This document shows positions 7,973 through 15,689 of a stretch of 37,328 bases of DNA, piece by piece. The notes beneath the pieces were generated by a model that was given only the letters and a program-made list of their open reading frames with translations, was not told the DNA's origin and searched no databases. The translations under genes were made by a program, and so were the position numbers. The first letter of the stretch is position 1. Each line of letters begins with the position of its first letter. The DNA comes from Saprospiraceae bacterium (GTDB lineage: Bacteria; Bacteroidota; Bacteroidia; Chitinophagales; Saprospiraceae). The stretch covers positions 5,190 to 42,517 of the forward strand of contig JAHDCQ010000009.1 in assembly GCA_020629845.1 (NCBI GenBank), given 5' to 3'.

Positions 7973-8944
7973 ATGATAGGAACAGATAACACACCCAAAA
8001 TAAAAGAACTCAATATTGAAGACTGCCCCAAAGGAGCAATTTCTCGATTTTGGCTACGCCTTGCAGCAGATGGTATCGGTACAGCTATACATATCCCTGT
8101 GATGGTTGCACGTGGTATGCAAGATGGGCTTACACTTGGTATCACGGCAGCGGTGCATGGCAACGAACTCAACGGAATCCCTGTCATTCAACGCCTTTTC
8201 AGCGAAATTGAGCCGACACAATTGAAAGGTACTGTCGTTGGTGTGCCTGTCGTAAATGTACCAGGCTATTTATTAATGCAACGCAAATTTAATGATGGGG
8301 TAGATTTGAACCGCATTATGCCAGGCAAAGCGAATGGTAATAATAGTGAAGTCTATGCACATCGTTTCGTCCAACGGGTATTAACACACTTTGACTATCT
8401 GCTCGACCTACACACCGCTAGTTTTGGTCGTATCAACTCTTATTACATCCGTGCCAATATGGAGGATAAAACAACTGCGGAACTTGCTCACTTGCAACAC
8501 GCTCAAATAATCCTCAATAGCCCTGCACCTGACCAAACAGTACGTGGCACAGCAACCCGTATGGGAAAAAAAGCGATTACGCTGGAAGTAGGCGACCCCA
8601 ATGTTTTTCAGAAAGGTATTATTCGCTCTGGACTTACAGGAATGCACAATACCCTCGCTTATCTAGGCATGGTAGAGGAAGAAATAGAACAACCCGAAAC
8701 GCCACCTATTGTGTGCAGTCATTCCTATTGGATTTATACCGATAAAGGCGGCGTTCTACAAGTCTTACCAAAGGTTACACAAGCCATTCAGAAAGGAGAA
8801 TGTATCGCTATACTCCGCAATATTTTTGGGGATAAATTGCGAGAATACTACGCTCCTGAAGATGGTATCGTCATCGGTAAGAGTGTACATCCTGTGGCAC
8901 AGACGGGAAATAGAATTTTGCATTTGGGGATTGTTTCACGCTGA
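7973..8944 (+). CDS. succinylglutamate desuccinylase/aspartoacylase family zinc hydrolase
   Basis: This 323-residue M14-like amidohydrolase removes an acyl or aminoacyl group from an amino acid or peptide amide. Zinc ligands are His and Glu in AAVHGNELNG and a later His in LLDLHTAS. Other family marks are VDLNRIMPG (Arg for substrate carboxylate) and ITLEVGDPN with the likely catalytic Glu. A C-terminal beta domain ends with VHPVAQTGNRILHLG. The start is set at 7973 (MIGTDNTP); an in-frame ATG at 7907 adds a hydrophobic 22-residue stretch that the family usually lacks, though I cannot rule it out. It is the last gene of the DksA/ATP-grasp cluster and probably hydrolyses or trims the ligase product. 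Confidence 0.85.
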   Translation: MIGTDNTPKIKELNIEDCPKGAISRFWLRLAADGIGTAIHIPVMVARGMQDGLTLGITAAVHGNELNGIPVIQRLFSEIEPTQLKGTVVGVPVVNVPGYLLMQRKFNDGVDLNRIMPGKANGNNSEVYAHRFVQRVLTHFDYLLDLHTASFGRINSYYIRANMEDKTTAELAHLQHAQIILNSPAPDQTVRGTATRMGKKAITLEVGDPNVFQKGIIRSGLTGMHNTLAYLGMVEEEIEQPETPPIVCSHSYWIYTDKGGVLQVLPKVTQAIQKGECIAILRNIFGDKLREYYAPEDGIVIGKSVHPVAQTGNRILHLGIVSR

Positions 8945-9068
8945 AAAGGGGTATCAAAATAATTCCCAATCCAATCACAAGGGATTTCATAGAGCAAATT
9001 CAACTTATTTCACCCTCATTTTCCGCATCACCAAAAACAAGCATTAAAGCTGTTTAAAAACACGAATA

Positions 9069-10847
9069 TCACAGCACCCGCTCCCCCAACTGCACCCGCC
9101 ACAAATCCGCATAAACGCCATTTTGGGCGACTAAAGCTTGGTGTTTGCCTTGTTCAACGATTGCTCCATTTTGCAATACAATAATGCGATCAGCATGCCG
9201 AATAGTAGATAAGCGATGGGCAATAATAATCGCAGTTCGATTTTGAGCAAGGGCTTGCAGGCTGACTTGTATCGCACGTTCGGTTTCCGTATCTACGGCA
9301 CTCGTAGCTTCATCCAGAATAAGAATCGGGGCATTTTTCAGAATGGCTCTAGCAATACTCAAGCGTTGGCGTTGCCCACCCGAAAGTTTGATGCCGCGTT
9401 CACCTACAATGGAGTCGTATTGATCGGGTAATTGGGCGATAAAATCATGCAATTGAGCTTGTTGGGCCGCTTCTATAATTTCCTGCTCTGTGCAGTTCAG
9501 CTTACCATAAGCGATATTTTCGCGTATCGTGCCATGAAACAAATACACTTCTTGGCTAACGAAAGCAATATTCGATCGAAGTTGCTGTAATTGAAGGTCT
9601 TGAATTGGTGTATTATCCAATAAAATCTCGCCACTATTCACATCATAAAAGCGTAGTAGTAGTTTGACTAAAGTAGATTTTCCGCCACCTGTTGGACCAG
9701 CCACGCCTATGGTTTCGCCTGCTTTTATGGCTAAATTAATGTGCTTAAGAATTGGCAAATCTGTCTTATATTCAAAATGAACGTTCTTAAATTGAATATC
9801 GCCTGCTATTTGATGGAGCAACTTGGGGTGCTGCGACTCAAGTATGGTATTTTTGGAATCAAGCAATGAAAAAATACGCCTTGCGGAAGCCCGTGCGCGT
9901 TCATATTCATCCGAAATAGTACCTAAGCGCGTGACGGGCCAAAGCAATCGCTGAATCATCATGGCAAAGAACGCCAAGCCGCCTAAAGTGAAGCCATTGG
10001 TGCCTTCTATGACCCAATACGCCCCCAACATAAGTGTACCTGCCAAGCCCAAGGCAATAAACATCCGAATCAAAGGAACGTACAGCGAACTCCAGCGAAT
10101 GGCTCTAAAATTGGCATCGCGATAATTTTGCGAAGCCTCTCCTACTCTACCCAATTCGTACTGTTCGGCAGTAAAGCTTTTAATGATGCTAATGCCTGAA
10201 ATATTGTTTTCTAGCCGATTGCTCAATAGTCCTACGCCTTCTCGCACTTCTTTATAGTAAGGCGCGATTTTGCGTTGATAATACACACTGCCCAACACAA
10301 TAATTGGAATGGGCAACATACCAAGCAAGCCCAGGGTCATATTCACCGCACAAAGTGACCAACCAGCGAATATAATCAGCACAATTAGTTGCAAAATATC
10401 ATTGAGGTTGGTGTTTAGAAAGCGTTCCAATTGGTTGATATCGTCATTGAGCATGGACATTAAATTGCCCGTTCGTTGGTTCTCAAAATAGGCTAATTCC
10501 CGCTTTTGTAGGTGTGCGTAGGCATCTAGTCGGAGGTCGTGTTGCACGCGCTGCGCGAGACGTAAAAACTCGCGCTTAAACAGCCATTCAAATAAACTTT
10601 CTGCCCCAAAAATCACCACAATCAAACTACCTAGCAGTACTATAATCTGCGGTATATCGTTCCAACCTAATCCCTGTTCAATCCAAGCAGGAATCTTGCC
10701 GCTTACGCTATCTATGAGCCAAGCCGTGAGGAAAGGCGGCATGAGGTCGAAAATCTTATTGATAATGCTAGAAGAAACGGCAAAACTCAAGCTTCGGCGA
10801 TAATTTCCGAGGTATTTGAACAGCCGTCTCATTGGGCGATCCTGCAT
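9069..10847 (-). CDS. ABC transporter, fused permease and ATPase (MsbA/MdlB-like exporter)
   Basis: This 592-residue half-transporter has a six-helix export domain in the first ~320 residues and a C-terminal nucleotide-binding domain. Walker A is GPTGGGKST, the signature is LSGGQRQR, Walker B is ILILDEATS, and the H-loop is IIAHRLSTIR. It would act as a homodimer in the inner membrane and export a lipid or drug-like substrate. I place the start at 10847 (MQDRPMRRLFKYLG). The longer frame to 10925 would run into a transcription terminator (10912-10942). It ends convergently with the aspartoacylase gene, 124 bp away; no terminator was recognised between them. Substrate cannot be read from sequence. 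Confidence 0.93.
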   Translation of the reverse strand: MQDRPMRRLFKYLGNYRRSLSFAVSSSIINKIFDLMPPFLTAWLIDSVSGKIPAWIEQGLGWNDIPQIIVLLGSLIVVIFGAESLFEWLFKREFLRLAQRVQHDLRLDAYAHLQKRELAYFENQRTGNLMSMLNDDINQLERFLNTNLNDILQLIVLIIFAGWSLCAVNMTLGLLGMLPIPIIVLGSVYYQRKIAPYYKEVREGVGLLSNRLENNISGISIIKSFTAEQYELGRVGEASQNYRDANFRAIRWSSLYVPLIRMFIALGLAGTLMLGAYWVIEGTNGFTLGGLAFFAMMIQRLLWPVTRLGTISDEYERARASARRIFSLLDSKNTILESQHPKLLHQIAGDIQFKNVHFEYKTDLPILKHINLAIKAGETIGVAGPTGGGKSTLVKLLLRFYDVNSGEILLDNTPIQDLQLQQLRSNIAFVSQEVYLFHGTIRENIAYGKLNCTEQEIIEAAQQAQLHDFIAQLPDQYDSIVGERGIKLSGGQRQRLSIARAILKNAPILILDEATSAVDTETERAIQVSLQALAQNRTAIIIAHRLSTIRHADRIIVLQNGAIVEQGKHQALVAQNGVYADLWRVQLGERVL

Positions 10848-10911
10848 GATTAGTAGTTGTTTTCTCTGATAATTTCCCAAATGTAGCGAAAAAGGATTAG
10901 GAACGATAAAC

Positions 10912-10942
10912 AAAAAAAGAACCACTTCACAAAAAGAAGTGG
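10912..10942 (-). terminator. intrinsic terminator on the minus strand
   Basis: Read on the minus strand, CCACTTC (10942-10936) pairs with GAAGTGG (10928-10922) across a 7-base loop, and a run beginning TTCTTTTTTT follows (down to 10912). It ends a minus-strand transcript about 65 bp before the ABC transporter start. The nearest upstream candidate is the small ORF at 10961-11134. Confidence 0.65.
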
Positions 10943-10960
10943 CTCCATAAACATGCGTAC

Positions 10961-11134
10961 TTATAAATAAATATCCATGTCTTTAGCTATTTTTTGAGGA
11001 ATTGTAACAATGCATTCATTTAGTTGATTTGTAATTGTATCAAAAGATTGTATTTCGTTTTGTTCCTTTCGACATTGCAAAGATGCGCTAACTGATGCTG
11101 TTGAAACGGACAAAAACACGGTTGAAACGGACAT
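10961..11134 (-). CDS. possible small protein of 57 residues
   Basis: A minus-strand frame runs from an ATG at 11134 to a TAA at 10963-10961. The C-terminal half (QSFDTITNQLNECIVTIPQK and then IAKDMDIYL) is protein-like. The first ~20 residues are Ser/Val-rich and are encoded by a direct repeat, so the real start may be elsewhere or this may be a leader transcript. A good intrinsic terminator lies 19 bp after the stop, which supports a transcription unit here. No family recognised. Confidence 0.3.
   Translation of the reverse strand: MSVSTVFLSVSTASVSASLQCRKEQNEIQSFDTITNQLNECIVTIPQKIAKDMDIYL
11100..11133. repeat. 13-bp direct repeat with 21-bp spacing
   Basis: GTTGAAACGGACA occurs at 11100-11112 and again at 11121-11133, exactly 21 bp apart, about two helical turns. 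On the minus strand it precedes CATCTTTG (11084-11077), which resembles a -7 box with one mismatch. The arrangement suggests two copies of a protein-binding site on one face of the helix. Confidence 0.5.
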
Positions 11135-11164
11135 TTTGCGGTAAAAATGACAATTATACTCTCT

Positions 11165-11347
11165 TACTAGACTTTGGACAAAAGTCTAGGTCTTTAGCTT
11201 TTTAGTCTTTGGTCTTTAGTATATAGATGAATCTAATGTGTAAAGTACTGGAATTCAGATTTGATAAAATTCAATTTTCTGAACACGCTAAAGACTAAAG
11301 ACCAATTTACCAAAGACTAGGACTTTGTCCAAAGTCCAGTCTCTTAG
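11165..11347. repeat. large imperfect inverted repeat made of GTCTTTA-like units
   Basis: The left arm (about 11165-11220) holds GACTTTGGACAAA followed by repeated units GTCTTTA, GTCTTTG and GTCTTTA. The right arm (about 11287-11347) holds their complements AAAGACT, AAAGACC and AAAGACT, then GGACTTTGTCCAAAGTCC. The arms are separated by about 65 bp of AT-rich spacer. The element lies in the 681-bp gap between the ABC transporter and the sensor regulator. Positions 11348-11528 show nothing else that I recognise. Confidence 0.6.
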
Positions 11348-11528
11348 GAACGCGAAAAAAATAACCTTACCAACTTGAAGGTATCTTTTGCCCTCATTTT
11401 GAACTTAAAAAAGCCTTATGTAGCATAGCTATATGCGGTTTTTGAAGCACAAACTGAGACCAAAATCTCCTCGTTCAAGATGGCAATTTTATTTATTTCG
11501 CGTTCCTGACACAAAAATATGCTGATAC

Positions 11529-14420
11529 TTAGTGGCTCAAATAAGCGGCGGGTGACTTACCGAATTGCTGGCTAAAATTTCTGGAAAATGCCCCTGCATC
11601 CTGAAAGCCTACTGCGGCAGCCGTTTGTGCAATGGTGTTATAGCGGCGCGCTTCTAGTAGTTGCCGTGCATGCTGTAGGCGAATAGCTTTGAAATACTGC
11701 GAAGGCGATAAACCCACTAGCTGTTTGATACGTCGTCGGAGTTGGCGTTCGCTCAAGGCAATATCGTAGGAGAGCTGTGTAATGGAATATTGGCTATTAG
11801 CTAAATTTTCATTCAGATGTTGCTCCAGTTCTTCGAGCCACACTTGGTCTTCTTGCGATATTTGAGGGAGTACTACGATGCTTGCTTCGTCAGGGGGTTC
11901 TTGCTCATTAAGGTCTTGCGCTTGTGCGCGACGTTCTTGGTAGTTATTCAATAAATTTTCAATTCTAGCTAATAATTCTTCTTCCTCGAAGGGCTTCAAT
12001 AAGTAGTCATCCACTCCAATTCTTAATGCCTTCAATTTATCTTCTACTGCGGCTCTCGCTGTCAGCATTATTGTTGGAATACTACGAAGATTATCATTTG
12101 ATTTTAAGGCCTGCAGCAATTGGTAGCCATCCATTTCGGGCATCATTATATCGGATAGTATCAAATCAGGATAGGCTTGGAGTTTGCTATATTCCAATGT
12201 GTCGAGTGCTTTTCTGCCATTTTCGGCAAGGCTTACTTGATAGTAAGGCGATAAGATAGTTTCGAGATAAGTCCGAAGACTTGCATTATCTTCCACTACT
12301 AAAATGCGTTGCAGCCTAGCCCTTGATTTCGGAGATGCTACTGGAGCTACTACTGCTACATTATCACTAGTTGGTGCTACTTCTACTGATTTGTCGGCAT
12401 CTGGGATGGTGCCTAGTACTTCACGTCTTGCAATAGTGGCTATGAAGGTACTGCCTTTTTCCAATTGGCTTTGTACCGATACCTTTCCACCCATCAGTTC
12501 TGCAAATTCGCGGCAAAGTGCTAAACCAATGCCTGTTCCTCCTTCTACGGGGGCATTGCCTTGTTTTGACTGATAAAATCTATCAAAAATATGTCCCACA
12601 TCGTCGGGGTGAATACCGCGTCCAGTGTCCGTTACCGTAAATTGAAGTATATTGCCTAAGTCCTCAACACTAAAGCTAATGGCTCCTCCATGTGGCGTAA
12701 ACTTTAGTGCATTGGATAGTAGATTGTTTAGTATGATGGTTGTTTTTTCCTTATCTAATTCTACGTATAAGTCCCGCTCTGCTTGATAATGAAAGGTGTA
12801 TTTGATGCCTTTCATTTGAGCTTGTGACTCAAAGGCTGCCGCTATCCTACGAGTGAGTGGGAAAAGTAGTGTAGCCTGCCATTGCACATCCATTTTCTGC
12901 GCTTCTAACTTAGATAAGTCTAGAATAGCACCTACCATTTTCTTTAAATCTTTGCCACTTTGTTGGGCTTTTTGTAGTAAGTTGAAATTGCGTTTGTCCA
13001 ATGTGCCACTTTTGAGGGCGGAACTAATCGGGCCAAGTATTAGCGTGAGCGGGGTGCGGAGTTCATGGGATACATTTGCAAAAAAGTTGGATTTTAATTG
13101 GTCAAGTTGGCGCAATTCGTGTGTCTGCGATTCTATAATGGCATGTTGCTTTGCCAGTTTTTTTCGATTTTGATTTAAAAAATATAAAGCCGAAAATGTC
13201 CCTATCAATAACAAACTAAGAAACAAAAGCAGCAAAGCCAACGACCGCCGTGTCGTATTCTGTTTTTCAATGGTTTGAATGCGTTCTTGTTCTTTATATA
13301 TTTTTTCAAGTTCTTGAATGTCTCGTGCATTATTGATGGAGTCCAATCGGGCATTCACACTATTCAGTTGCTCTAGATACTGAATGGATTTTTTGAAGTT
13401 TCCAAGATTTTTATACGCTTGATAGAGTAAGGTATAGCCAAATTTTCGCTCAAAAGCAGATATATGCTCTGGGTCTAGCTGGAAAGCAGTTTCAATGATT
13501 TGAATAGCCTCTTCATTGCGTTTTTCTTTTAGGTAGATATTTCCCAATTCTAAGTGGGTATGCATACGTCGGTGCGGAATATCTAAACGATTGAATACCG
13601 GAACAGCTTTATTCAGCAAGCGGATACCTTCATCGTAATTTTTCGTTGCACCATGCATGATACCGCTCCACATCCACACATCTGCTTCGCGTTTATCTCT
13701 GTTCGGAATAGCATCTAGATATTGGTAGCATTGCTCTAAATATTTCAAGCCCTGTGCAGCTTGTTTATTTTTGTAGTGTCCGCAGCCGAGGTTGAGGTGT
13801 CCTTCATATTTTTTGAAAGGGTCGTCGCTTTTTAAGGCTAAGGCTAGAGCCTCCTGATAATATTCAATTGCCTTATTCAAGTCTTTTTGTATGGCGAAAG
13901 TCCTACCTACCCATTGTGTAAATACATATGCATAGTGATTATCTTTGCGTGTCTTTGATAATTCTAAACCCTCTACTGCATACTTCATAGCCTCCTCCGA
14001 CTCGAATTTCCAATAATAGGTCTTAGCCAATACATCCAATACTTCAAGATAAGTGCTGGGTTGTTCGGTTTTGGAACTTAGCTTAAGAGCGGTATTTAAG
14101 TAAGGTTTAGCATCATCGTAGCTTTGTAGGTCATTGGTATATAGTTTGCCTAGCAACAGGTTGATTTCAAAGTAGAGGGGCATATTGGGGTGCTGCTGTA
14201 GTAGTTCACTTGCCACATCTAAGTGATACAGCATACTTTCTAGCTGTCCAGCCGCTTCAAATTGAGCTGCTTTTTGTAGACTTGTTTTCACTTTTATGGA
14301 AGGCGCATCATCAAGACGACTGCCTATCCAAGTTTGTACATCAATAGATAGCGCCGTAGCTGCATAGCATAACAGGCATAGCACAACTATAACAAGATAC
14401 CGTTTCGGTAGTTTCCGCAT
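11529..14420 (-). CDS. hybrid two-component regulator: periplasmic TPR sensor, histidine kinase, receiver, AraC-type DNA-binding domain
   Basis: Read from the ATG at 14420 this is a 963-residue inner-membrane one-protein signalling system. A signal peptide or anchor (YLVIVVLCLLCYAATALS) is followed by a region of TPR-like repeats (about 55-375, for example AIEYYQEALALALKSDDPFK), one membrane helix (SLALLLLFLSLLLIGTFSAL, about 392-411), HisKA with the phosphoacceptor His in FANVSHELRTPLTLILGP, HATPase motifs NNLLSNALKFTPHGG, DTGRGI and GTGIGLAL, a receiver domain (ILVVEDN, Asp in LILSDIMMPEMDG, Lys in DDYLLKPF), and a C-terminal AraC/XylS helix-turn-helix pair. Unlike classical polysaccharide-utilisation HTCS it has TPRs rather than a Reg_prop propeller, and no susC/susD pair is nearby. 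Target genes unknown. Confidence 0.93.
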   Translation of the reverse strand: MRKLPKRYLVIVVLCLLCYAATALSIDVQTWIGSRLDDAPSIKVKTSLQKAAQFEAAGQLESMLYHLDVASELLQQHPNMPLYFEINLLLGKLYTNDLQSYDDAKPYLNTALKLSSKTEQPSTYLEVLDVLAKTYYWKFESEEAMKYAVEGLELSKTRKDNHYAYVFTQWVGRTFAIQKDLNKAIEYYQEALALALKSDDPFKKYEGHLNLGCGHYKNKQAAQGLKYLEQCYQYLDAIPNRDKREADVWMWSGIMHGATKNYDEGIRLLNKAVPVFNRLDIPHRRMHTHLELGNIYLKEKRNEEAIQIIETAFQLDPEHISAFERKFGYTLLYQAYKNLGNFKKSIQYLEQLNSVNARLDSINNARDIQELEKIYKEQERIQTIEKQNTTRRSLALLLLFLSLLLIGTFSALYFLNQNRKKLAKQHAIIESQTHELRQLDQLKSNFFANVSHELRTPLTLILGPISSALKSGTLDKRNFNLLQKAQQSGKDLKKMVGAILDLSKLEAQKMDVQWQATLLFPLTRRIAAAFESQAQMKGIKYTFHYQAERDLYVELDKEKTTIILNNLLSNALKFTPHGGAISFSVEDLGNILQFTVTDTGRGIHPDDVGHIFDRFYQSKQGNAPVEGGTGIGLALCREFAELMGGKVSVQSQLEKGSTFIATIARREVLGTIPDADKSVEVAPTSDNVAVVAPVASPKSRARLQRILVVEDNASLRTYLETILSPYYQVSLAENGRKALDTLEYSKLQAYPDLILSDIMMPEMDGYQLLQALKSNDNLRSIPTIMLTARAAVEDKLKALRIGVDDYLLKPFEEEELLARIENLLNNYQERRAQAQDLNEQEPPDEASIVVLPQISQEDQVWLEELEQHLNENLANSQYSITQLSYDIALSERQLRRRIKQLVGLSPSQYFKAIRLQHARQLLEARRYNTIAQTAAAVGFQDAGAFSRNFSQQFGKSPAAYLSH

Positions 14421-14465
14421 TTGTATATTAGATGGCGGGATACTAGTAATGGCATATATACCCAA

Positions 14466-14489
14466 CTGCATTTTTGGATAAAAATGCAG
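14466..14489. promoter_or_regulatory. perfect hairpin upstream of the sensor regulator
   Basis: CTGCATTTTT (14466-14475) and AAAAATGCAG (14480-14489) form a 10-bp perfect stem with a GGAT loop, 46 bp upstream of the preferred start. It overlaps the alternative upstream ATG at 14471, another reason to prefer 14420. It could be an operator or leader hairpin. Confidence 0.4.
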
Positions 14490-14588
14490 TCGGTTATATA
14501 AACACTAGAATGACATTGACAATATTAGATTTTTTTCAATAAAAAAAGAATTTTTATGTAAAATCATTAAATGAGTGTCAAAAAAATC

Positions 14589-15059
14589 TTATTCTTCAGC
14601 GTTCAAAGATTTTTTCAATAAAGCGATTTGTCCCAGATGATAGTAGCTATGCTCAATAAGTCCATTCAGGTTACGGTAGTAATTTCCATATTTTTCCAGC
14701 ACAAAGCCTTTGGAAAGTTGGTCATCAGGGAATTGTTCTATTAGGTGTGCAAAGCGTTCGGCATCTGTCCAGAATTTTGCTAAGAGCTTTTCCCAATCTT
14801 CTTCGGATTGAATAGGGGGCATATCAAAACTGTATTTATCTCGAATATCCAGCGTACCTCCTTCCAGCACTTGCGCGACTCCCGCTACATAATAATTAAC
14901 ATGAAAGACTAAGACTGCTATAGTGTTCAAGTCTTTTACTTTCGTAGTAGCTTGTTGCCAAGTCACTCCTGCTAAGGTTTCTTTGAAATTGATACCTGTC
15001 GTGTTTGGTCCATAATGTAGGTCTCTGTAATGTTGTGCGATTTGCTTTGCAATAGTCAT
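14589..15059 (-). CDS. DinB-like four-helix-bundle protein
   Basis: This 156-residue protein looks like the DinB/YfiT superfamily, whose members often bind a divalent metal through three histidines and act as thiol-dependent transferases or stay uncharacterised. His appears in LVFHVNYY (about 54) and twice in LIEHSYYHLGQIALL (about 138 and 142), the usual H...HxxxH pattern. The segment KETLAGVTWQQATTKV is typical of the DUF1572-like branch. It lies 16 bp downstream of two small membrane genes on the same strand. No substrate can be proposed. Confidence 0.75.
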   Translation of the reverse strand: MTIAKQIAQHYRDLHYGPNTTGINFKETLAGVTWQQATTKVKDLNTIAVLVFHVNYYVAGVAQVLEGGTLDIRDKYSFDMPPIQSEEDWEKLLAKFWTDAERFAHLIEQFPDDQLSKGFVLEKYGNYYRNLNGLIEHSYYHLGQIALLKKSLNAEE

Positions 15060-15075
15060 TGTTTAATACTAATTT

Positions 15076-15279
15076 TTAGATGCTTTTTCGCGCTCTTTGG
15101 AGTCGTATTTTCTGAACCAAATATACACTAAAACAGAAGAGTATAGCAAGTGGATACAGCAGGCAAAAAATGAATGTATTTACTTCGTAGTAAGACAGAC
15201 CAGTTAAGTTAGCTAGGTTGATGATAAAGTCGGTGCAGTAAATGTATAGTTGCTGGATGAATTCCTGTAAGGCGTTCAT
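15076..15279 (-). CDS. small single-helix membrane protein, unknown
   Basis: This 67-residue protein has one long hydrophobic segment (TFIFCLLYPLAILFCFSVYLV, about 35-55) and a basic tail QKIRLQRARKS, so it is probably anchored with the tail in the cytosol. Its start codon overlaps the stop of the preceding gene as ATGA (15276-15279), which implies translational coupling. A DinB-like gene follows by 16 bp. No family recognised. Confidence 0.6.
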   Translation of the reverse strand: MNALQEFIQQLYIYCTDFIINLANLTGLSYYEVNTFIFCLLYPLAILFCFSVYLVQKIRLQRARKSI

Positions 15280-15671
15280 TTGTTGGCGTTTAGTGTTCGG
15301 ATTTTGAATTGCATTTCTATAGATTGGACTATAAAAAAGAAGAGTAAAGCAGGAATGAATAGTACTAAGATTAGAATATTTGCTAAGGCATAAGTCCTTG
15401 TTGATTGTAGTAAACCAATGATTCCAAAATAAAGAGGGTCAGTATACTGAAAGTGATTGTTCAGCCATTTTACATGCTTCGTTTTGCAATAGTTGGTATC
15501 ATCATGACAAGCCCAAGAGCATTGGCTTATTATTTTATTAGAAGTATTTATAGTCTTCATCCCATTTCGTTGGTGGGCTTGCTCCAAACCTACACGCATG
15601 GATTCATTGACCAACACCATTCCTAGAAAAGGAAAGAGCAATAATAACAAGTATAAAAACCCTTTTTTCAT
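15276..15671 (-). CDS. small two-helix membrane protein with a Cys/His motif, unknown
   Basis: This 131-residue protein has an N-terminal hydrophobic helix (FLYLLLLLFPFLGMVLV), a soluble loop of about 65 residues, and a second helix (ANILILVLFIPALLFFFIV, about 96-114). The loop, probably periplasmic, carries CSWACHDDTNYCKTKH, with three Cys and two His in 16 residues, suggesting metal, heme or disulfide chemistry. A single CxxCH-like heme motif is not exact (here the spacing gives C-SWA-CH, three residues). It overlaps the next gene by 4 bp and starts 18 bp after the M14 peptidase stop. No family recognised. Confidence 0.6.
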   Translation of the reverse strand: MKKGFLYLLLLLFPFLGMVLVNESMRVGLEQAHQRNGMKTINTSNKIISQCSWACHDDTNYCKTKHVKWLNNHFQYTDPLYFGIIGLLQSTRTYALANILILVLFIPALLFFFIVQSIEMQFKIRTLNANK

Positions 15672-15689
15672 CTACGAAAATTACGATTA

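Noticed and set aside
15485-15540. Heme c motif in the small membrane protein
   Set aside because: The spacing is Cys-three residues-Cys-His instead of the usual two, so a c-type heme site cannot be claimed.
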